From Planctomycetia bacterium (GTDB lineage Bacteria > Planctomycetota > Planctomycetia > Pirellulales > Thermoguttaceae), in assembly GCA_030527205.1 (NCBI GenBank), contig JAUNBG010000017.1, positions 1 to 64,000 on the forward strand: 64,000 nt of DNA, in the 5' to 3' direction. The notes under the pieces are model-generated. The model did no database searches. It was not told the origin of the DNA and worked only from the letters and a program-made list of their open reading frames with translations. Of this stretch, positions 1-10,121 are shown in pieces (position 1 is the stretch's first letter; the number at the start of each line of letters is the position of its first letter). A program made the translations under genes and the position numbers.

Positions 1-785
1 TGGGGTTGACTTTTATCCATTTTTATTATTCATAAAAAAGTTGAAAAGTCAAGCTTTTGAAGTTTTTTTAAATCGCGGAAAAATCCGACGAGTTGAGTTT
101 GAATAAAAAGTTACTCATTAAACTAAGATTAAGGTTTTCAATAGACTTGAACGTTAATAGAGAATTCTTAATATTTATATTTGAAAAAATTTTATAAAAA
201 GTCAATATTCCTCTTGCCGCGTCAAATGAAAATCATTATTCTTTGACATCGTTGAGCAAAAGTTGACTCGCCCTTAAATGCCTCATCTTTATAAGGGCAA
301 AAAGATTGTTTTATAAAAAAGATTTAATGAAACAAGAAAGCGCAACGAAATTGCTTGTCAAGACAGACGGAAGCCGACATTTTTCTCTCCTGAATCGGTT
401 GTCAATTCGTCAAATCAAGAATAATTGGGTCATTCTTGATCTTTGACTTGCAAACTTCCAAAAAGCTGGCTGAAGATTTTTTCTTGAGCCGGCTTTTTCT
501 TTTTCCAGAACGGTTAATGATTTTCAAATAAAACTTGACGTTGCAATAAGAATGGACAATGTCTTTGGAACCGAAATTCCCCTTTTCCAACGTTCGCTCT
601 TTTGGGGCAAAAATAGAAAAGCCATCAAAATGTTTTGAGCAGTCAAAATATTTAAGTTGCTTAAAAATCCAAGACTGTCGGGTTCGCCAATCCGTCCGGA
701 AATTGCGGATATTGGAAGACCAAAGTTGCTGTTGCCTTAATTTTTACGCGTTAAATACAGCTTTAATACTGAAAATGAATAAAGG
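1..785. other. AT-rich non-coding left edge
   Basis: I see no convincing gene here. Short open frames on both strands (402-590 and 559-789) lack a ribosome binding site, show no recognisable motif, and one runs over the hairpin at 460-498. A perfect 8-bp inverted repeat (TCAAGAAT/ATTCTTGA) lies at 415-438. The stretch is downstream of hslU, so it mainly serves as that gene's 3' flank. Confidence 0.5.
460..498. terminator. Possible bidirectional intrinsic terminator
   Basis: Two arms, AAAAAGCTGGCT (460-471) and AGCCGGCTTTTT (487-498), form a near-perfect stem with one mismatch. A-rich sequence on one side and T-rich on the other give a U tail in both directions. It is about 290 bases past the hslU stop on the minus strand, so it may end the hslVU transcript, but the distance makes this uncertain. 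Confidence 0.5.
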
Positions 786-2501
786 CTAAAGAATGAATTT
801 GTTCAATTCTTCATCCTGCGATATTTCTTCAAGTCGATCAGCAACATAAGAAGCATTGACGACAACTCGCCCCATTTTCATATCAGCCGCTTCAAAACTT
901 AGTTCTTCCAACAAACGCTCCATTATTGTATAAAGACGCCTTGCTCCAATATTTTGCGATGTTTGATTGACTTCATAAGCATATTTTGCAATGGCAGAAA
1001 TAGCATCGTCTTCAAAAACCAGATCAACTCCTTCCGTTTTCATTAATGCGACATACTGTTTGGTCAAAGCGCCATGAGGCTCCGTTAAAATTTGAATAAA
1101 ATCATTTTGATTCAAGTCTGACAATTCAACTCGAATAGGAAAACGACCTTGCAACTCGGGCATGAGTTCATTGGGCTTTGATCGATGAAAGGCGCCAGCA
1201 GCAATAAATAGAATATGATCGGTCGATACAAAACCATATTTTGTTTGAATCGTTGTTCCTTCAACAATGGGCAATAAATCGCGCTGAACTCCTTGACGAG
1301 AAACATCGGCGCCATGCTGCTGAGAACTGGCGACAATTTTATCGATCTCGTCAATAAAAATAATGCCAAGATTTTCAGCCAACTCAACTGCTTGAGCGTT
1401 GACTTTTTCTTTGTTAATAAGATTTTCGCTTTCTTGCTCAAAAATTATTTTTCTTGCTTCGCCAACCGTTAATTCCCTTTTGGTTTTTTTCTTTGGAAGA
1501 ATGTTTTCAAACATATTCTGTAAATCGTTTTCCATTGATTCCATTCCAATTCCTCCCATAATAACAGGCGAACTTTTTTGCTCAAGAACAATGGAAACAA
1601 TTTCATTTTCCCAAAAACCGTTGCGCAACTGCGAACGAACTTCTTCAAGATCAACTTGAAATTCCTGGGAAACAGATTGGGAAGCCTTTGCTGATTCTTT
1701 TGACTCGTCGTTTTGCTTCAACGACTCTTTGTTCGACAAATCCGAAGAATCTGTCAACATTGAATCCGAATCAACAAGATCATTCAAAACGCCTGATTCG
1801 TTTGAATTTTGATTCGACGCTTGATTTCCAGACAATTCGTTTGATTCAAATTGATTTGACGATTGCTTTTCGTTCGATACAGAAGACGATCCCGATTGAA
1901 GCGTCTTTTCGAGTTGCTTGACAAACTCCGCAATGCCGGCCAAAGGAGCTGATGTATCGATTTTTATTGCGCGAATTGAATCCAATGAAAAAGGAAATGA
2001 AGAATTCCCGCCCGACTTCTCCGGAGCAGCAGAAGTCTCATTTTTTTCAGCAGCATTTGACGCTTGAGTTTCATCTCTTTTCGCTTTTTGACGAATCGCC
2101 TGGGCAATAAGGTCAACCAAGCGATTTTCGGTCGCCATTTGAGCTTGTTCCTGGATTTTTTGACGCTCTTGAGTTCGAACAATTCCAACGGCATTTTCAA
2201 CAAGTTCGCGAACCATGCTTTCAACATCGCGACCATAATAACCGACTTCAGTATATTTTGTCGCTTCAACCTTAATAAAAGGAGCGCCAGTCAAGGCTGC
2301 CAAACGTCGGGCAATTTCTGTTTTACCAACGCCCGTTGGTCCGATCATCATCATATTTTTCGGACCAATCTCTTTTTTCATTGAAGCTTCAACTTGCTGA
2401 CGTCTCCAACGATTGCGAATAGCTATTGCAACCGAGCGCTTGGCTTCATGTTGGCCAATAATATATTTATCGAGTTCGGCAACAATTTGACGCGGCGTCA
2501 T
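786..2501 (-). CDS. hslU: HslU, ATPase subunit of HslUV protease
   Basis: This is the AAA+ unfoldase that feeds substrates to the HslV peptidase in the cytoplasm. The N-terminus MTPRQIVAELDKYIIGQ is family-typical. The Walker A motif GPTGVGKT lies at residues 54-61, Walker B (IFIDEID) near 381-387, and the C-terminal tail ends in KFIL, the segment that docks into HslV. I chose the ATG at 2501 because it overlaps the hslV stop as ATGA; an in-frame GTG three codons upstream is the alternative. The protein is 571 residues against roughly 440-450 for typical HslU. The excess sits in the I-domain, about residues 141-282, as a Ser/Asn/Gln/Glu-rich insertion. Catalytic motifs are intact, so the enzyme is probably active. 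It is translationally coupled to hslV. Confidence 0.96.
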   Translation of the reverse strand: MTPRQIVAELDKYIIGQHEAKRSVAIAIRNRWRRQQVEASMKKEIGPKNMMMIGPTGVGKTEIARRLAALTGAPFIKVEATKYTEVGYYGRDVESMVRELVENAVGIVRTQERQKIQEQAQMATENRLVDLIAQAIRQKAKRDETQASNAAEKNETSAAPEKSGGNSSFPFSLDSIRAIKIDTSAPLAGIAEFVKQLEKTLQSGSSSVSNEKQSSNQFESNELSGNQASNQNSNESGVLNDLVDSDSMLTDSSDLSNKESLKQNDESKESAKASQSVSQEFQVDLEEVRSQLRNGFWENEIVSIVLEQKSSPVIMGGIGMESMENDLQNMFENILPKKKTKRELTVGEARKIIFEQESENLINKEKVNAQAVELAENLGIIFIDEIDKIVASSQQHGADVSRQGVQRDLLPIVEGTTIQTKYGFVSTDHILFIAAGAFHRSKPNELMPELQGRFPIRVELSDLNQNDFIQILTEPHGALTKQYVALMKTEGVDLVFEDDAISAIAKYAYEVNQTSQNIGARRLYTIMERLLEELSFEAADMKMGRVVVNASYVADRLEEISQDEELNKFIL

Positions 2502-3040
2502 TTGGAACACGGTATTTCCTCCACAATAATATTCGAATTTGTATAAATATCAATTTCAGACGCAATTTTCAATGATTCAAAAACAATTTCTCTGGCTGTT
2601 AGTTGAGTATGAGCGACAAGAGCTTTGGCGGCACTCATTGCATAGTTTCCCCCCGAACCAATCGCTAAAATGCCGTCTGTCGGTTGAATAACGTCCCCAT
2701 TTCCCGAAAGCAAAAGAGTTTGATTCGGATCGACAATGATCATCATTGCTTCAAGTTTTCGAAGCGCTCGATCTGTCCGCCAATCTTTGGCAAGTTCTGT
2801 TGCAGCTCTAGGAATATTTGAAGGATAATCTTTCAATTTCGCTTCGAAACGTTCCATTAAAGCAAAAGCGTCCGCAGCAGAACCAGCAAAACCTGTAATG
2901 ACTCGCCCGTCCATCATTTTTCGTATTTTATGGGCATCGGCCTTCATGATTGAACTGCCAAGAGTAACTTGCCCATCGCCGCCAATAGCGACCATTCCAT
3001 TTTGCCTAACCGTTAAAATCGTTGTGCTTCTTGATTTCAT
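2498..3040 (-). CDS. hslV: HslV, threonine peptidase of HslUV
   Basis: Proteasome-like peptidase that forms the double-hexamer core of HslUV. After a five-residue propeptide (MKSRS) comes TTILTV, placing the catalytic N-terminal threonine at residue 6. Other family signatures are GGDGQVTLG, GFAGSAADA, LAKDWRTDR, GNGDVIQP and IGSGG. The length of 180 residues is normal. The ATG at 3040 is preferred; a TTG three codons upstream would lengthen the propeptide. The gene overlaps hslU by four bases, the usual two-gene operon. The roughly 430-base gap upstream must hold the promoter, which I could not pin down. Confidence 0.96.
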   Translation of the reverse strand: MKSRSTTILTVRQNGMVAIGGDGQVTLGSSIMKADAHKIRKMMDGRVITGFAGSAADAFALMERFEAKLKDYPSNIPRAATELAKDWRTDRALRKLEAMMIIVDPNQTLLLSGNGDVIQPTDGILAIGSGGNYAMSAAKALVAHTQLTAREIVFESLKIASEIDIYTNSNIIVEEIPCSK

Positions 3041-3472
3041 TCTAATCAATCTTTTTTCTTTATATTGTTTAATCTGTTGGTCGGAACTTGAAAGCGTCTT
3101 AAAAAATAAAGCGCAAATCGATCGAACAAGATTTTATTCAAGTCGCAAAAAACTCTTCTTTTTAAAATTATTGACAATGAGTTTCGCCTTCTAACAAACC
3201 AAATGAAACAGAGAAAAGGCAACGTTTTTCGTAATCCGCCAAACATTGCCGGACTTACAAATCGAACGATCAGCAAAGGTCAAAGGGCTTGAGCAGTTTG
3301 ATTTGAGCCAAATCGAAACAAAACAAAGATCATTCGCAAAGTCCAAAAGGTTCAAAAACAATATACTTTATACTTTCTATTCGCTCAATGAAGAAAAGTT
3401 ATAATAATTTTATCATTTTTTCAGAAAAAGACAATATGGCGAAAGCAGAAGAAATTAACACAATAAACAATT
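3041..3472. other. Intergenic gap between hslV and moxR-like gene
   Basis: No gene or RNA is recognised in this stretch. It should contain the minus-strand promoter of hslVU and the 3' end of the moxR/cpaB transcript. A short plus-strand frame starting at 3388 runs into the moxR-like gene and is a shadow. Confidence 0.4.
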
Positions 3473-4474
3473 TTAATCAATTGAATTCAAAATCATTTCA
3501 ACGATTTGGTCAACAACGACATTATCAGCTTGAGCGAGATAATTTAGAACAAGCCGATGTCGCAGAACCGAAAGGGCAAATTTCCGAACATCAGAGGCTC
3601 CGATGACAGGTTTTCCAGAAAGAGCGGCATTTGCTTTTGCGGCCAAAATCAAACATTGGGCAGCTCGGGGGCCAGCTCCCCAATCCAGATATTTTTGAAC
3701 AAATTCAAGAGCGTTATTTGTTTGAGGACGCGTTTTCCGAACGATTTCAACGGCCAATTCCGCAACGTCTTGAGGGACAGGAATTCGTCGGATCAGTTTT
3801 TGAAATGCCGTTAATTTGTCTCGCGTCAGAATTGTCGAATAAATAAAATTTGAGTCGGTTGTCGTCTTCAGAACAATATCAACTTCGTCTTTTTTCGTCG
3901 CCGGATATTCGATTTTTGTACAGAACATAAAACGATCCAATTGCGATTCAGGAAGCGGATAAGTTCCTTCCTGTTCAATGGGATTTTGTGTGGCCAAAAC
4001 GAAAAAAGGTTCATCAAGACGGCGTGTTACATTATTGATTGTAACCTGTTTTTCTTGCATCGCCTCCAAGAGAGCCGCCTGAGTTTTGGGAGGCGTTCGA
4101 TTGATTTCATCAGCAAGAAGAAAATTCGAGAAAATCGGCCCCGGAACAAAAGAAAAATGTCGCGATTTTGTTTTTGTGTCTTCTTGAAGGATATTAGTTC
4201 CGAGAATATCAGAAGGCATTAAATCCGGCGTAAACTGAATTCTTCGAAATTGAAGTTGAAACAGTTCGGCAATGGAACGAACAATCAAAGTTTTAGCCAA
4301 ACCAGGAACGCCCAGAATCAAAATATGACCTTGCGCCATAAGAGCGATCAAAATTTCTTCGATCGCTTTTGTTTGTCCGATAATTTTTTTTTGAATATTT
4401 TCCAAAAATTCAATTTTAAAAGCCTGTAATTCTTTTAAAAGTTGAATATCGTCTCTGTTTTTTGGTTTTGTCAT
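3473..4474 (-). CDS. MoxR-family AAA+ ATPase
   Basis: MoxR ATPases act as chaperone-like remodelers, often for secreted or metal-centre proteins. Visible motifs are Walker A GVPGLAKT (residues 55-62), Walker B LLADEINR (about 118-125), the sensor segment ATQNPIEQEGTYPLPE and the RF(M)F arginine-finger region LDRFMF. The 333-residue length is normal for the family. I use the ATG at 4474; a TTG at 4486 is in frame four codons upstream. Its stop-side neighbour starts 20 bases upstream on the same strand (CpaB-like gene), so the two are likely co-transcribed. The DUF58 and von Willebrand factor genes that usually follow planctomycete moxR genes are absent here, so the client is unknown. Confidence 0.93.
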   Translation of the reverse strand: MTKPKNRDDIQLLKELQAFKIEFLENIQKKIIGQTKAIEEILIALMAQGHILILGVPGLAKTLIVRSIAELFQLQFRRIQFTPDLMPSDILGTNILQEDTKTKSRHFSFVPGPIFSNFLLADEINRTPPKTQAALLEAMQEKQVTINNVTRRLDEPFFVLATQNPIEQEGTYPLPESQLDRFMFCTKIEYPATKKDEVDIVLKTTTDSNFIYSTILTRDKLTAFQKLIRRIPVPQDVAELAVEIVRKTRPQTNNALEFVQKYLDWGAGPRAAQCLILAAKANAALSGKPVIGASDVRKFALSVLRHRLVLNYLAQADNVVVDQIVEMILNSID

Positions 4475-4494
4475 ACGAATCAACAAATCTGTGT

Positions 4495-5871
4495 TTATTG
4501 AGACAATTGGGAAAGTTGATTCAACGAAGTATTGCGGCTTCGAAAACGCTGTTTTGAATTGTTCGGTTTTTCATCCAAAGGACTCGAAGGATTTTGCATT
4601 TCGGAGTTTTCTTGATCAACGATTGAAGGCTCGTTATTTTGAGTTGCGTTTGGATTAACATTCGGAAATGGAGATAAAATGGGACGCCCGACCTGAAAAT
4701 CGATCGGCTCGAAAATCATAAGTTGATCGGTTGAATTCTGATTTGAATCTATTGATTTTTGTTGGTTATTGATTTGACTGTTTTTATTCTGTTCAGAAAT
4801 CGTATTCAGACCATTTTGCGACGAATTTGAGTTTTCTAGGCTGAACCATTCCTGAGAGAAATGGTCCGAGGGCTTGACAAAAAAGTCAGGCGTTGATTTT
4901 TTGTTTTTTTGGACTAACAAATCGTTTGAGGAACTCGTTTCATGATTAAGTTCGGCAATGGAATTATCAGAAAAAAACCTGAATTCGTCAGAAATAAAAG
5001 AACTATTTTCAGCAGAAAAACTTTTGAATATAGGGGCGTTAATCGGTTGATTTGGTTGATTATTTACAGAATCATCATTTTCAACGGATAAAAAAGGAGT
5101 TGGCTCATTTGATTGAGAAGAACCGTTTTCGAATGTCGGTTCATTTTTCTTCTTTATGACAAGTCGAAGTTTCCCTTGATTCGCTTCTTGTTCGACAAGG
5201 TTTTTTTGTTCGTCATTGAGCAAAAGAGAAACGACAGAATATCGTTCTGGTTGTTTTTCATTTTTTGAAAATCTTTTTTCGCTCAAAATATCAACGATAA
5301 TAACATTCTCAACCAACAAACGGTCAACAAGACTTCGGTTGACATTTTTCAAACTATCAAGCGCATTGGAAATTGGTTGTTCTGATATAATATGCAAATC
5401 GACGCAATCATCTTTATAAATAACTTTGTCCAAAGGGATCAAATCAGCGATATTTCGTTGATCAGATGTTCCGATAACCGATTCAATTTCGATTGGAACA
5501 ACCGAATAGCCGGGCGGATTATAGGACGGTTCGACTTTTTCTTCCTGAACAAACTCCAAATCATAAAGATTTCTCAAAATCGCCCCTTCTGGAATATCAT
5601 TGACGACTTTTCGTTTCGAGATTCCTGTAAAGCTATAAATGGCGTCGCGAGGAATCTGAGTTTCTGGAATCAGATCGAAACGAACATTCTGCGCCGATAA
5701 TTCTGTTCCGGCCTTTAAATTAACCTTGGCAACGAGAACGGATCGAACAATTTCCTCCTGGACCGACTCGACTTTTGATGACGAAGAATAAAAAAGCTGT
5801 TTGACGACAAAAGCGGTCAGAGTTCCGCAAATTAATGCAACAAACAACCATAATAATGTTTTATAGGACAT
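4495..5871 (-). CDS. CpaB/RcpC-like SAF-domain envelope protein
   Basis: A single N-terminal membrane segment (about residues 7-27) is followed by a SAF domain (about 42-105, with VAKVNLKAGTELSAQNV) and an RcpC/CpaB-type domain (about 115-250). The C-terminal 200 residues are a low-complexity Asn/Ser/Gln/Pro-rich tail without a recognisable fold. CpaB proteins belong to Flp/Tad pilus assembly systems, where they sit at the periplasmic side and contact the secretin. No other tad gene is in the window; only the moxR-like gene follows, 20 bases downstream. The role in a pilus is therefore inferred from family membership alone. The long tail is unusual and resembles the insertions seen in HslU and RecG here. 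Confidence 0.8.
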   Translation of the reverse strand: MSYKTLLWLFVALICGTLTAFVVKQLFYSSSSKVESVQEEIVRSVLVAKVNLKAGTELSAQNVRFDLIPETQIPRDAIYSFTGISKRKVVNDIPEGAILRNLYDLEFVQEEKVEPSYNPPGYSVVPIEIESVIGTSDQRNIADLIPLDKVIYKDDCVDLHIISEQPISNALDSLKNVNRSLVDRLLVENVIIVDILSEKRFSKNEKQPERYSVVSLLLNDEQKNLVEQEANQGKLRLVIKKKNEPTFENGSSQSNEPTPFLSVENDDSVNNQPNQPINAPIFKSFSAENSSFISDEFRFFSDNSIAELNHETSSSNDLLVQKNKKSTPDFFVKPSDHFSQEWFSLENSNSSQNGLNTISEQNKNSQINNQQKSIDSNQNSTDQLMIFEPIDFQVGRPILSPFPNVNPNATQNNEPSIVDQENSEMQNPSSPLDEKPNNSKQRFRSRNTSLNQLSQLSQ

Positions 5872-6704
5872 AACTGTTCCATTATATATAAATGATATTG
5901 ATTGACGAGTTATTAATTCGTTAATCTTTCTTTTTATATTGATTCAATAATAAGGAAAGTATTTCAATAATTTTAAATATCGTCTTTTTCTATAAATAGA
6001 TTGACTAAAATTTTCATTCGAAAAATGTTATTTTTTCGGAGAAAATCGTTGAAAACGATTTAATTAAAGGATCATCGAAGTCGGTATGGACAACAATAGC
6101 TAATTCGATTTAATAAAATCGTTGAATAAAACTATTTTCTCGGTTATCAATTTTAACCCGATATTAATTTAAGTCAATAAACATATTGGACAGGCCATTT
6201 CTCGGATAAAAAATCCAAAATTTCAAAAATTTGGAACAAGAATCTTCAACAAAAGTTAATTTAATTATTATAAACAAGCTTGATAATCCCTTGAATCATT
6301 GATTCGCAAGCCTGACAACAACGGATCGATTGCGAGAGAGACGGAAAACGGTTGTTTTTTGGCTTCGGAATAAACAATCAGGAGGTTCTAAAAACCTGTT
6401 TTTTGCAATATACTCCATTCGGAAAACGTCGCGAAAACCTGTTCCTGTGAACGAGATGTCCGCGCGTCGAGCAAGTTTTAAGAACTTCTTCATTGCGGAT
6501 TCTGATTATAACGCGAAAATCCCAATAAGAACACAAATCACAGGAATCAATGACTATTCTATTAAAATTGAAATTTTAATAAAAATAAATGAAATGCTCT
6601 TGCTTCATTCTTCTGATTTTTATTATACTTTCCCAACGAATATTACTTTCATAACAGAAATAAATCCAGATTAATTGCTTGTTGAAATGCTCCTAGATTA
6701 TTAA
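5872..6704. other. Divergent intergenic region with one repeat element
   Basis: This region lies between the divergent cpaB-like and lptD-like genes and must hold both promoters. It contains a copy of the inverted-end repeat at 6381-6489 and small hairpins at 6044-6060 (AATCGTT/AACGATT) and 6018-6039. A plus-strand open frame at 6330-6674 runs straight through the repeat and is not considered a gene. Confidence 0.5.
6381..6489 (+). repeat. Inverted-end intergenic repeat, family A copy 1
   Basis: A 109-base element opens with GGAGGTTCTAAAAAC and closes with GTTTTAAGAACTTC, which are near-complementary ends. It is one of eight copies in the window, all intergenic. Its first 57 bases match copy 2 (10333-10389) with two mismatches. 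Confidence 0.85.
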
Positions 6705-9700
6705 ATGAGGTTTGACTTGAACATTCAAACCGTCAAAATCATTTTAGTTTCATTGATTATTCGATCTTTCAGGCGAAAACTTTTTTGTTTGAAAAGGAAA
6801 GATTCTTGCGCCCCATTATATTCAAATCTCTTGTTTTTCGGATTAATAATCTTTTTTTGTCTTGCAGAAAAATCGGTCTTTTCTCAAAATACGATTCAGG
6901 AAAACTCGATAAAAAATGTTAATTTTTTATCCGGATCGGATTTTTTTGGCGAAATTCCAGCAATTGAAGCTCCGCAAGACGATTCAAATAACATTGAATC
7001 TCCAGACAGCATTTTGAATAACATTCCGGAATATCAAACCTATTCAACGAACAGCAATGAGATTCTTTCCCCGAAAATCCCCATTTCATCGGAGTCGATT
7101 TCGATTTCTGCGCAATTTGGTTGGCAAGGCGAATCGACAGAAGACGGTCAAGTTTATGTTCTTTCTGGGGAATGTCAGTTATCGCAAGGGGTCGACGTCG
7201 TTTCCGGCCCGAAAGCGGTTGTTTGGATTCAAAATGCAGACGAAAATGGCGTTTCGCTGGAAAGTCAAGTCATTATTTATCTGGAAAAAGAAAATCAATG
7301 GACGCCGTTAAAAATTGACTTGAATTCGCCTTTTGTCGAAGCCAGAGCAACCGACAACGCCTGGCTTGGAACATTTCGAACAAGCGATAAAATTGGACTT
7401 CATATTGCTGAGCCAGGAAGCGATCAATTAAAACCGGATGAAATTTATTATCGAGCAGCTCAAACTCGCGAAAAAAAAATTGAGTCTTCTGAAATCAGTC
7501 AGAATATTCCTTTGACTTCCGAACTTTCTCAAGGGCTGGCCGAAGCCGAAAAGTTGTCGACAGGCAATTTGGGATTGCGTCGTTTACGAATAATGTCCCG
7601 TTATGATCGACCAGATACAATAACCGTTGAACCAGATCCAAACGATCAAACGAAAAGCCGTTGGATTATCAATTCAGGAATAACAATTATTCTTGAAGGA
7701 ATCAGCAGCGAAGGAAAAACGGTCTCTGACATCGTTGATCTTTCAGCAGACCGCGCTGTTGTTTGGACGACTGGAATCGATCAATTTCAAGCTCAAATCG
7801 ACAAAATTCAGCCGGAAAATTTTGATCTCGAGATTTTTCTCGAAGGCAATATCGTTTTTCGAGAAGGGGATCGAGTCTTTTACGCACAAAAAATGTATTA
7901 TGACGCCAAAAATAAAGTCGGAGTCATTATGGACGCCGAAATGATTTCGCCGATTCCGTCGAACCCTGCAGGAATTTTGCGAATGAAAGCGGATAAAATC
8001 ATGCAAACGAGTCCCGATTCCCTGAAAGCTGAAAACGCTTGGGTTTCGACCAGCATGATGGGCTATCCGACTTATCGATTGCAATCCAATACATTAACGG
8101 CAGAATCGCAAAAAACGCCTTTATATAATTCGGCAACGCTTCAACCGCTCATTGATCCGGAAACGGGAAAACCGCTGGTTCAAAATAATCAATATCTTAT
8201 TGCAGAAAATAATTTTGTTGCTCTTCAGTCGATTCCCGTCTTTTATTGGCCTTGGATGGCAATGAATACAAAAGATCAAACGCTTTATATTCGAAACATC
8301 AAATTGGGAAATGATTCCATTTTTGGAACCCAGGTTAGAACCTGTTGGAATCCTTATCAGTTGTTTGGGATTAAAAATCGTCCGGAAGGAACCGATTGGG
8401 ATATTAATCTGGATTATCTCTCCAAACGAGGTCTCGGACACGGAACGAGTTTCATTTATAATCGGGAAATGTCAACGTCCTGGCTCGACAGTCAGGTTAT
8501 TGGAGCAGCAAGTTTTTATGGAATCAGCGATAAAGGAACCGATAATCTTGGATTGGGGCGACGCAATGTTCCCTTCAAGCATTCTTATCGATATCGCGGA
8601 CTTTGGAAACATCGTCATATTATCAATAATTTGGGCTGTCTGGGCGACGATTGGCTCTTGACCGCTCAATTGGGAACGTCAAGCGACCGAAATTTCATTC
8701 CGCAATATTTTGAAGAGGAATGGTTTACTTCGCCCAATCCGGAAACAAGTCTGGAACTGAAAAAAACGATAAATAATCAATCGATCGCCCTTTTGGGAAG
8801 TTTTCGGTTGGATGATTTTTATACGCAAACCAACTGGTTGCCGCGGCTGGATCATTATTGGCTCGGTCAACCGCTTTTTACAAATAAACTCATTTGGTAT
8901 GAACATACGAAAATCGGTTATGCTCAATTTCGAACAACAGCTGCCCCATACGCATTGGAAGATGAAAAACTTTTTCGTTATTTAAATTGGGAACTGAATC
9001 CCAATTCGACGAGCAACTCTCCGTTTAACGCCGGAACAGAAACGTTGTCGCGGGATTCTTTAAATTTCTCAACGCGACACGAATTGGATGTTCCATTGGA
9101 AGCAGGACCGTTCAAAATAACCCCTTATGGACTCGGAGAATACGCCTTCTGGAGCGCTGGAACCAACGATAAAAGCGTTCAACGGCTTTATGGTCGCGGC
9201 GGAATTCGAGCCAATCTCCCAATCTGGAAAGTCGATTCGGAGGTTTCAAGCAAAATTTGGTATTTAAATGGATTGGCTCATAAAATGGATTTCGCCGTCG
9301 ATGCCTCCTATTCCGCTGTCGATACGCCTTTCAGCGATTTGGTTCTTTATGAACAACTGGACGATTGGCAAATCGAAGATTTTCGTCGGAGATATTCTGT
9401 AACGACATTTGAAAATGCGGGAGTCGGCGGTTTTCTTGACGACATTCCTGTTCGTTTCGATGAACGTTATTATGCGATTCGTCATGGGCAGCTTGCCGGC
9501 TCGGTTACTTCGCCGAGCACAGAAATCGCCAATGATTTGAAACTTGTTCGATTAGAATGGCAGAATCGTTGGCAGACGAAACGCGGTTCGATTGCCAAGC
9601 GTCATACGATTGATTGGATTACATTCAATACCGGTTTGAATATTTATCCGGATGCGGACGAAAATTATGGCAAAAATGTCGGCTTGATCGACTATGATTT

Positions 9701-10121
9701 TCGTTGGCATATCGGCGATCGCGTTTCGCTTTTGTCCTCGGGAATTTATGACGTCTTTAATTCCGGTCAAAAAATCAGCCGCATTGGTCTAATGTCCAAA
9801 CGTCCTGGGTTGAGCAGTTTTTTTGTCGGCCTTGATCGTTTGAATGGACCCATTGACAGCACATATTTAAATATTGATTTAAAATACAGAATGTCGGAAA
9901 AATGGGCAACAGGAATCAGTAATTCGTATGATTTAAGCGAAGGAACGAACGTCGGACAAAAAATCGCGATCAGCCGAATCGGCGAATCCTTTATTTTTAC
10001 GCTGAGCGGAACAATCAATCAGAGCAAAGATAATTGGGGCATTAATCTTTCCGTTGAACCGGTTTTCATATATAATTGGACGAAAAAAGGCGAAGGAATT
10101 CTCGAACTTGGTTCAATGTAA
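6705..10121 (+). CDS. lptD: LptD-like outer-membrane LPS assembly protein
   Basis: LptD forms the outer-membrane barrel that inserts lipopolysaccharide. The protein has 1138 residues, with a hydrophobic signal-like stretch near 41-60 ending in FSQ. A long N-terminal half follows with OstA/LptA-like beta-jellyroll segments, for example LEGNIVFREGDRVFYAQ and the adjacent DAKNKVGVI. The motif PVFYWPWMAM, around residue 510, resembles the conserved junction before the LptD barrel, and the remainder is rich in alternating aromatic and polar residues typical of outer-membrane beta strands. It is longer than enterobacterial LptD (about 780 residues), the excess being mainly in the N-terminal jellyroll part. 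The start is the first ATG; about 40 residues precede the hydrophobic core, so a downstream start is possible. The gene stands alone, flanked by two copies of repeat family A. Confidence 0.8.
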   Translation: MRFDLNIQTVKIILVSLIIRSFRRKLFCLKRKDSCAPLYSNLLFFGLIIFFCLAEKSVFSQNTIQENSIKNVNFLSGSDFFGEIPAIEAPQDDSNNIESPDSILNNIPEYQTYSTNSNEILSPKIPISSESISISAQFGWQGESTEDGQVYVLSGECQLSQGVDVVSGPKAVVWIQNADENGVSLESQVIIYLEKENQWTPLKIDLNSPFVEARATDNAWLGTFRTSDKIGLHIAEPGSDQLKPDEIYYRAAQTREKKIESSEISQNIPLTSELSQGLAEAEKLSTGNLGLRRLRIMSRYDRPDTITVEPDPNDQTKSRWIINSGITIILEGISSEGKTVSDIVDLSADRAVVWTTGIDQFQAQIDKIQPENFDLEIFLEGNIVFREGDRVFYAQKMYYDAKNKVGVIMDAEMISPIPSNPAGILRMKADKIMQTSPDSLKAENAWVSTSMMGYPTYRLQSNTLTAESQKTPLYNSATLQPLIDPETGKPLVQNNQYLIAENNFVALQSIPVFYWPWMAMNTKDQTLYIRNIKLGNDSIFGTQVRTCWNPYQLFGIKNRPEGTDWDINLDYLSKRGLGHGTSFIYNREMSTSWLDSQVIGAASFYGISDKGTDNLGLGRRNVPFKHSYRYRGLWKHRHIINNLGCLGDDWLLTAQLGTSSDRNFIPQYFEEEWFTSPNPETSLELKKTINNQSIALLGSFRLDDFYTQTNWLPRLDHYWLGQPLFTNKLIWYEHTKIGYAQFRTTAAPYALEDEKLFRYLNWELNPNSTSNSPFNAGTETLSRDSLNFSTRHELDVPLEAGPFKITPYGLGEYAFWSAGTNDKSVQRLYGRGGIRANLPIWKVDSEVSSKIWYLNGLAHKMDFAVDASYSAVDTPFSDLVLYEQLDDWQIEDFRRRYSVTTFENAGVGGFLDDIPVRFDERYYAIRHGQLAGSVTSPSTEIANDLKLVRLEWQNRWQTKRGSIAKRHTIDWITFNTGLNIYPDADENYGKNVGLIDYDFRWHIGDRVSLLSSGIYDVFNSGQKISRIGLMSKRPGLSSFFVGLDRLNGPIDSTYLNIDLKYRMSEKWATGISNSYDLSEGTNVGQKIAISRIGESFIFTLSGTINQSKDNWGINLSVEPVFIYNWTKKGEGILELGSM

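Noticed and set aside
6330-6674. A 114-codon plus-strand frame upstream of lptD
   Set aside because: It crosses family A copy 1 and has no start context or family resemblance.
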